From positions 434,001-498,000 of the forward strand of contig CP126197.1 in assembly GCA_030272155.1 (NCBI GenBank): a stretch of DNA of 64,000 nucleotides. The letters run 5' to 3'. Source of the stretch: Tetradesmus obliquus. Its lineage: Eukaryota; Chlorophyta; Chlorophyceae; Sphaeropleales; Scenedesmaceae. Numbering within the stretch: the first letter of the stretch is position 1; the number at the start of each line of letters is the position of its first letter. The position numbers were made by a program, and so were the translations under genes. The notes under the pieces were generated by a model. It was given only the letters and a program-made list of their open reading frames with translations. It was not told the DNA's origin and did not search any database. Shown here piece by piece: positions 60,955 through 64,000 of the stretch.

Positions 60955-61867
60955 ATGTATCTAGTGACCATATGTGCGTGCGCAGCAGCTGCAAGCGCGT
61001 GGGAGCGCAGTGCAAGCAAATCGCTGGAATTTAGCTGGAGGCTTGCAGGACAGTCAAACATGCAGCTGAATACACCTGTGTGAGCAGCACGTATGTCCCC
61101 TGCTGCCTGTTGAGCTGAAACGACACATTTGAACCCCGGATTCAAAACCACTGCGACAAAACTGCTGCAGGGCTCACCTGGCTGTCGCTGCGATGCATCT
61201 ACTGGCTGCTGCTGCGCCTGCTGTCCAGGGTGCGACAGCAGCGCTGCACCTTGTGGAGGCTGCTGTGGACCATGAACATCATAAGAGCACTGTCTATAGA
61301 CATTTTGTAAAGCCGCTGTGCCCCTATGCTGCTGAGTGACGCACTTTGCTGCCTGAGCTGCCATGCTGCTGCTGTGCTGCTCCCAGCTTCGAGCAGGTGT
61401 TGGCAGCAGCGACCAGGCAGCAAGGAAACCCAGGCACAGCAGTTTAAATCACAGGTGCGAGACTTGATACCGCTACTTCATCATTTCGGGTTGATCAGCC
61501 TGGCTGCAGGCGGGAGTCTGCACAAGAAACTGCGGCACCAGCAGTTGTACTCAACTCGAACTCTGTGAGCACCTACGAGATGTCAACAGTTCAAACATGA
61601 TAACAGCAACTCTTCTGCATCGTTGAATCGTAGGCAAATGGACCACAGACCAGGTGTAACACAGGAACGTTTGTCACTCCTGCGATCTTGACTGGTTGCT
61701 GCTTCAACATGCTGTCATTGGCATGTGCTGTTTCTGAGAAGGCGGCAAGCTCCACGAATCGAACACCACTGGCCTCACTCACGTTCATCTTCACAGCAAA
61801 CCTCGATCAGGCTGCCTTGTAGTAAAGCGAGAAGCCCACGTTGTTTGTTTCGGAGCATTTGATAAAC
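60955..61867. promoter_or_regulatory. Divergent intergenic region between mTERF and TatC
   Basis: The starts of the mTERF (minus) and TatC (plus) genes face away from each other across 0.9 kb, so both promoters should lie here. An open frame at 61364-61174 (-) ends at a plausible donor but does not join mTERF in phase. I see no clear TATA or other box. Confidence 0.5.
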
Positions 61868-64000
61868 ATGTTGGCTGCGAGGACGGTGTCGCGGCCCATG
61901 CAGCAGCTGAGGCCAGCAGCAGCAGTAGCACATACCACCAGCAGCAGGACCCTACTGCCAGCATGCAAACCAGCGGGACGCCGGAGACATGCAGCTTGCC
62001 GTGCAGCTGGTGATGAGCAGCAGCCAGGTGCGCAGTCAGCATTCTGCATGCATGGCCTGCAAGAGGTGCTGTCCATGACACCTGTGTGTGGCTTCAGAGT
62101 TGCTTGGCGTCGCAATGCAGTTGTGCAGTAGCCACCGACGCATGGTTACTGAGTTAGTGCATGTGTCTCTGCAAAACTTTGCTGAAGCTATGCTGCAGAT
62201 GTATGGCTGGGGTCGGCAACTGCCGCGCAGAGCTCATCATGCAAGCCATGTGGCACTCACACTGCACCTGCACTCACACAGAATTTTTGCAGGACTGCAT
62301 CTCAGCGCAGTGACCGTATGAAACCGACCACATGAAACCACATGATGTGATGGTCCGCAGGCACGCCTCTGCAGCCGCAGCAGCAGCAGCAGGTGCCGCC
62401 GCTGCTGAGCAGGGACGATGATGGCAACTTTGAGGTGGACCGCAGCGCCATTGAGAACTTCCTGCGGCCGCCTGCAGAGGAGCTGCCAGAGGACATCGAG
62501 GTGCGGATTGTGATGGTATCTTTATATCCTGTTTTGTTATAGCACACTGTTTGACCACTATACTCTGGGCGCCTGAGGCTGCATTGTGCTTGACTGGCTG
62601 CGCAGCAGCGTTATGTGCCTCAGCATCAGCAAAGGTAAAGCCAGGGCTGCAGCTCGTCAGATGTTTGCAGCAACTTTGAGGTGGACCGCAGCGCGATTGA
62701 AAACTTCCTGCGGCCACTTGCAGAGGAGCTGCCAGAGGACATCGAGGTGCGGCATGTTATGTTTATGTCCTTGTGCTGTTGTGTTGCGTTATAACACGCT
62801 GGTTGATCGCCATACTTCTGGGGCCAGAGGCTGCACTGTGCTTAGGAATAGGCTGCGCAGCAGCGTGGTGACCATCAGCAAGCTGCCGCGCCCGGACATG
62901 CCCATCTGGAGGAGCTGCGTGTTTTTTGCTGGATGTGCGCCTCTTACGCTGGCGACTTTCAGCAGATGCTTGTCTTGTTATATGTAATCCATTGCAGGTG
63001 CCGATGTGGGACCACTTGGAGGAGCTGTGCAATGTGCGTTTGTTGCTAGCCTGTTCACAGGATCCGACGCTCCCATCTGCTGTGCCACTCTTGCTGTGCC
63101 TGCAGATGCCCATCTGGGACCACCTTGAGGAGCTGCGTGAGCGCGTGCTGGTGGCGCTGCTGGCAGCAGGCATCGCCATCGGCGGCTGCTTCTGCTTCAG
63201 CAAGGAGCTGGTGCTGTTCCTGGAGGCGCCCGTGGCTGATGCAGGCGTGCGCTTCCTGCAGCTGTCTCCTGGAGAGTTTTTCTTCACCACCTTCAAGGTG
63301 AGCGTGATCTCGGTTTGCAGGGCTTATAGTTTAGGTGTAGGTTTGGCAGCGGCGGCATCAGAAGCGGCAGCAGCGGCAGCAGAGGCAGTTGCAGCAGCAG
63401 TTGTTTGGTGTGCTGCTTCTGCTTCAGCAAGGAGCTGGTGCTGTTCCTGGAGGCGCCTGTGGCAGACGCGGGCGTGCGCTTCCTGCAGCTGTCGCCCGGG
63501 GAGTTCTTCTTCTCGACCTTCAAGGTGAGCGTGATCTGGGTCTGCAGGGCTTATAGTATAGGTGTAAGATAGGCAGCAGCGGCATCAGAAGTGGCAGCAG
63601 CGGCAGCAGAGGCAGTTGCAGCAGCAGTTGTTTGGTGTGCTGCTTCTGCTTCAGCAAGGAGCTGGTGCTGTTGCTGGAGGCGCCTGTTGCAGACGCGGGC
63701 GTGCGCTTCCGCAGCTGTCTCCTGAGGAGTTCTTTTTCACAACGTTCAAGGTGAGCAGCAGCAGCAGCGGCAGGATGCTTCGTGGCAACACCGGCAGCCG
63801 CGTAGAGTGGCACAGCGGCAGTCTTGCTGCAGTTCTAGCAGCTGTCAGTGCAGCGGCACTGCTGATGTTAGCTGTTGTTAGCACGGATGGCTGCTTGATG
63901 TCGTTGCTGCTACATCAATGCAGCATGTGTGGCTATGTGTGCCTCCGCTCACACCTCCTGTTATGCACGTCGGCCCTGCAGGATGCCGGCTACAGCGGGC
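61868..64000 (+). CDS. TATC: Chloroplast Sec-independent (Tat) translocase subunit TatC, 5' part
   Basis: Exons in phase: 61868-62027, 62361-62500, 63106-63297 and 63982 onward, leaving the window. The first exon is a classic transit peptide, Ala/Arg/Ser-rich and nearly free of acidic residues ([20 protein letters not shown]). The second is an acidic linker ([20 protein letters not shown]). The third holds the TatC hallmark [20 protein letters not shown], first membrane helix and [15 protein letters not shown], the conserved region between helices 1 and 2. The last visible codons read DAGYSG, where helix 2 begins in the family. TatC forms the twin-arginine receptor in thylakoids and exports folded lumen proteins. 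An alternative start at 61841 adds nine residues. Introns 2 and 3 contain exon echoes. Confidence 0.93.
62670..63755 (+). repeat. TatC exon echoes: one of exon 2, two before and two after exon 3
   Basis: A copy of the end of exon 2 with a GTGCGG donor lies at about 62670-62755. Upstream copies of the exon 3 start lie near 62895-62925 and 62998-63035 (CAGGTGCCGATGTGGGACCA). Downstream copies of the exon 3 end with GTGAGC donors lie at about 63408-63528 and 63640-63755. The two downstream copies also share intron sequence with each other, so they arose as a unit. Confidence 0.9.

Noticed and set aside
61807-62115. Minus-strand frame with a hydrophobic stretch, as a small membrane protein
   Set aside because: It is antisense to the TatC transit-peptide exon, which has splice phase and family support.

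Overview
The window looks like nuclear DNA of a green alga, most likely a chlorophycean such as Sphaeropleales; this is inferred from gene content and style, not from a search. The evidence is intron-dense genes with GT-AG introns and strong GCAG/CTGCAG acceptors, GC-rich codons, pervasive CAG/CTG triplet runs, and chloroplast genes of nuclear type (an RbcX-like Rubisco chaperone, a Toc159-family import receptor, TatC with a transit peptide). No rRNA, tRNA or CRISPR array was recognised. Exon models were built by hand from splice signals and reading phase.

Layout: 328-1700 (-) 5' end of an unknown membrane-anchored protein. 2763-7509 (-) complete 10-exon SAP-domain plus degenerate AAA-ATPase gene. 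8727-13070 (-) complete 12-exon PDI/ERV (PDIL5-3/5-4-like) gene. 13885-14281 a 5'-truncated LINE tail between 13-bp direct repeats. 14913-16259 (+) RbcX. 16480-21664 (+) NEK-like kinase with a long low-complexity tail. 22663-26048 (+) secreted beta-helix protein. 26891-34526 (+) voltage-gated, CNBD-bearing K+ channel. 35300-35989 (+) MYND zinc-finger protein. 36407-41113 (-) complete 7-exon secreted subtilase. 42500-53113 (-) about 21-exon Toc159-family receptor. 54850-57728 (-) unknown small protein. 58523-60954 (-) mTERF protein. 61868 to the right edge (+) cpTatC, divergent from mTERF.

The most unusual signal is architectural. In at least five genes, introns carry partial copies of the neighbouring exon (called exon echoes here). 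Copies lying upstream of an exon carry that exon's 5' part, usually with its acceptor. Copies lying downstream carry its 3' part, usually with its donor. The K+ channel, subtilase, Toc159 and TatC genes are full of them. The SAP-AAA, PDI/ERV and NEK genes show none that I noticed. A second pattern is that triplet runs read CAG/GCA/AGC in the sense strand of exons but CTG in the sense strand of introns, often directly before acceptors.

Functionally, four genes serve the chloroplast or an organelle (Rubisco assembly, outer-envelope import, thylakoid Tat export, organelle mTERF). PDI/ERV, subtilase and the beta-helix protein belong to the secretory route. I see no operon-like logic beyond the divergent mTERF/TatC pair.
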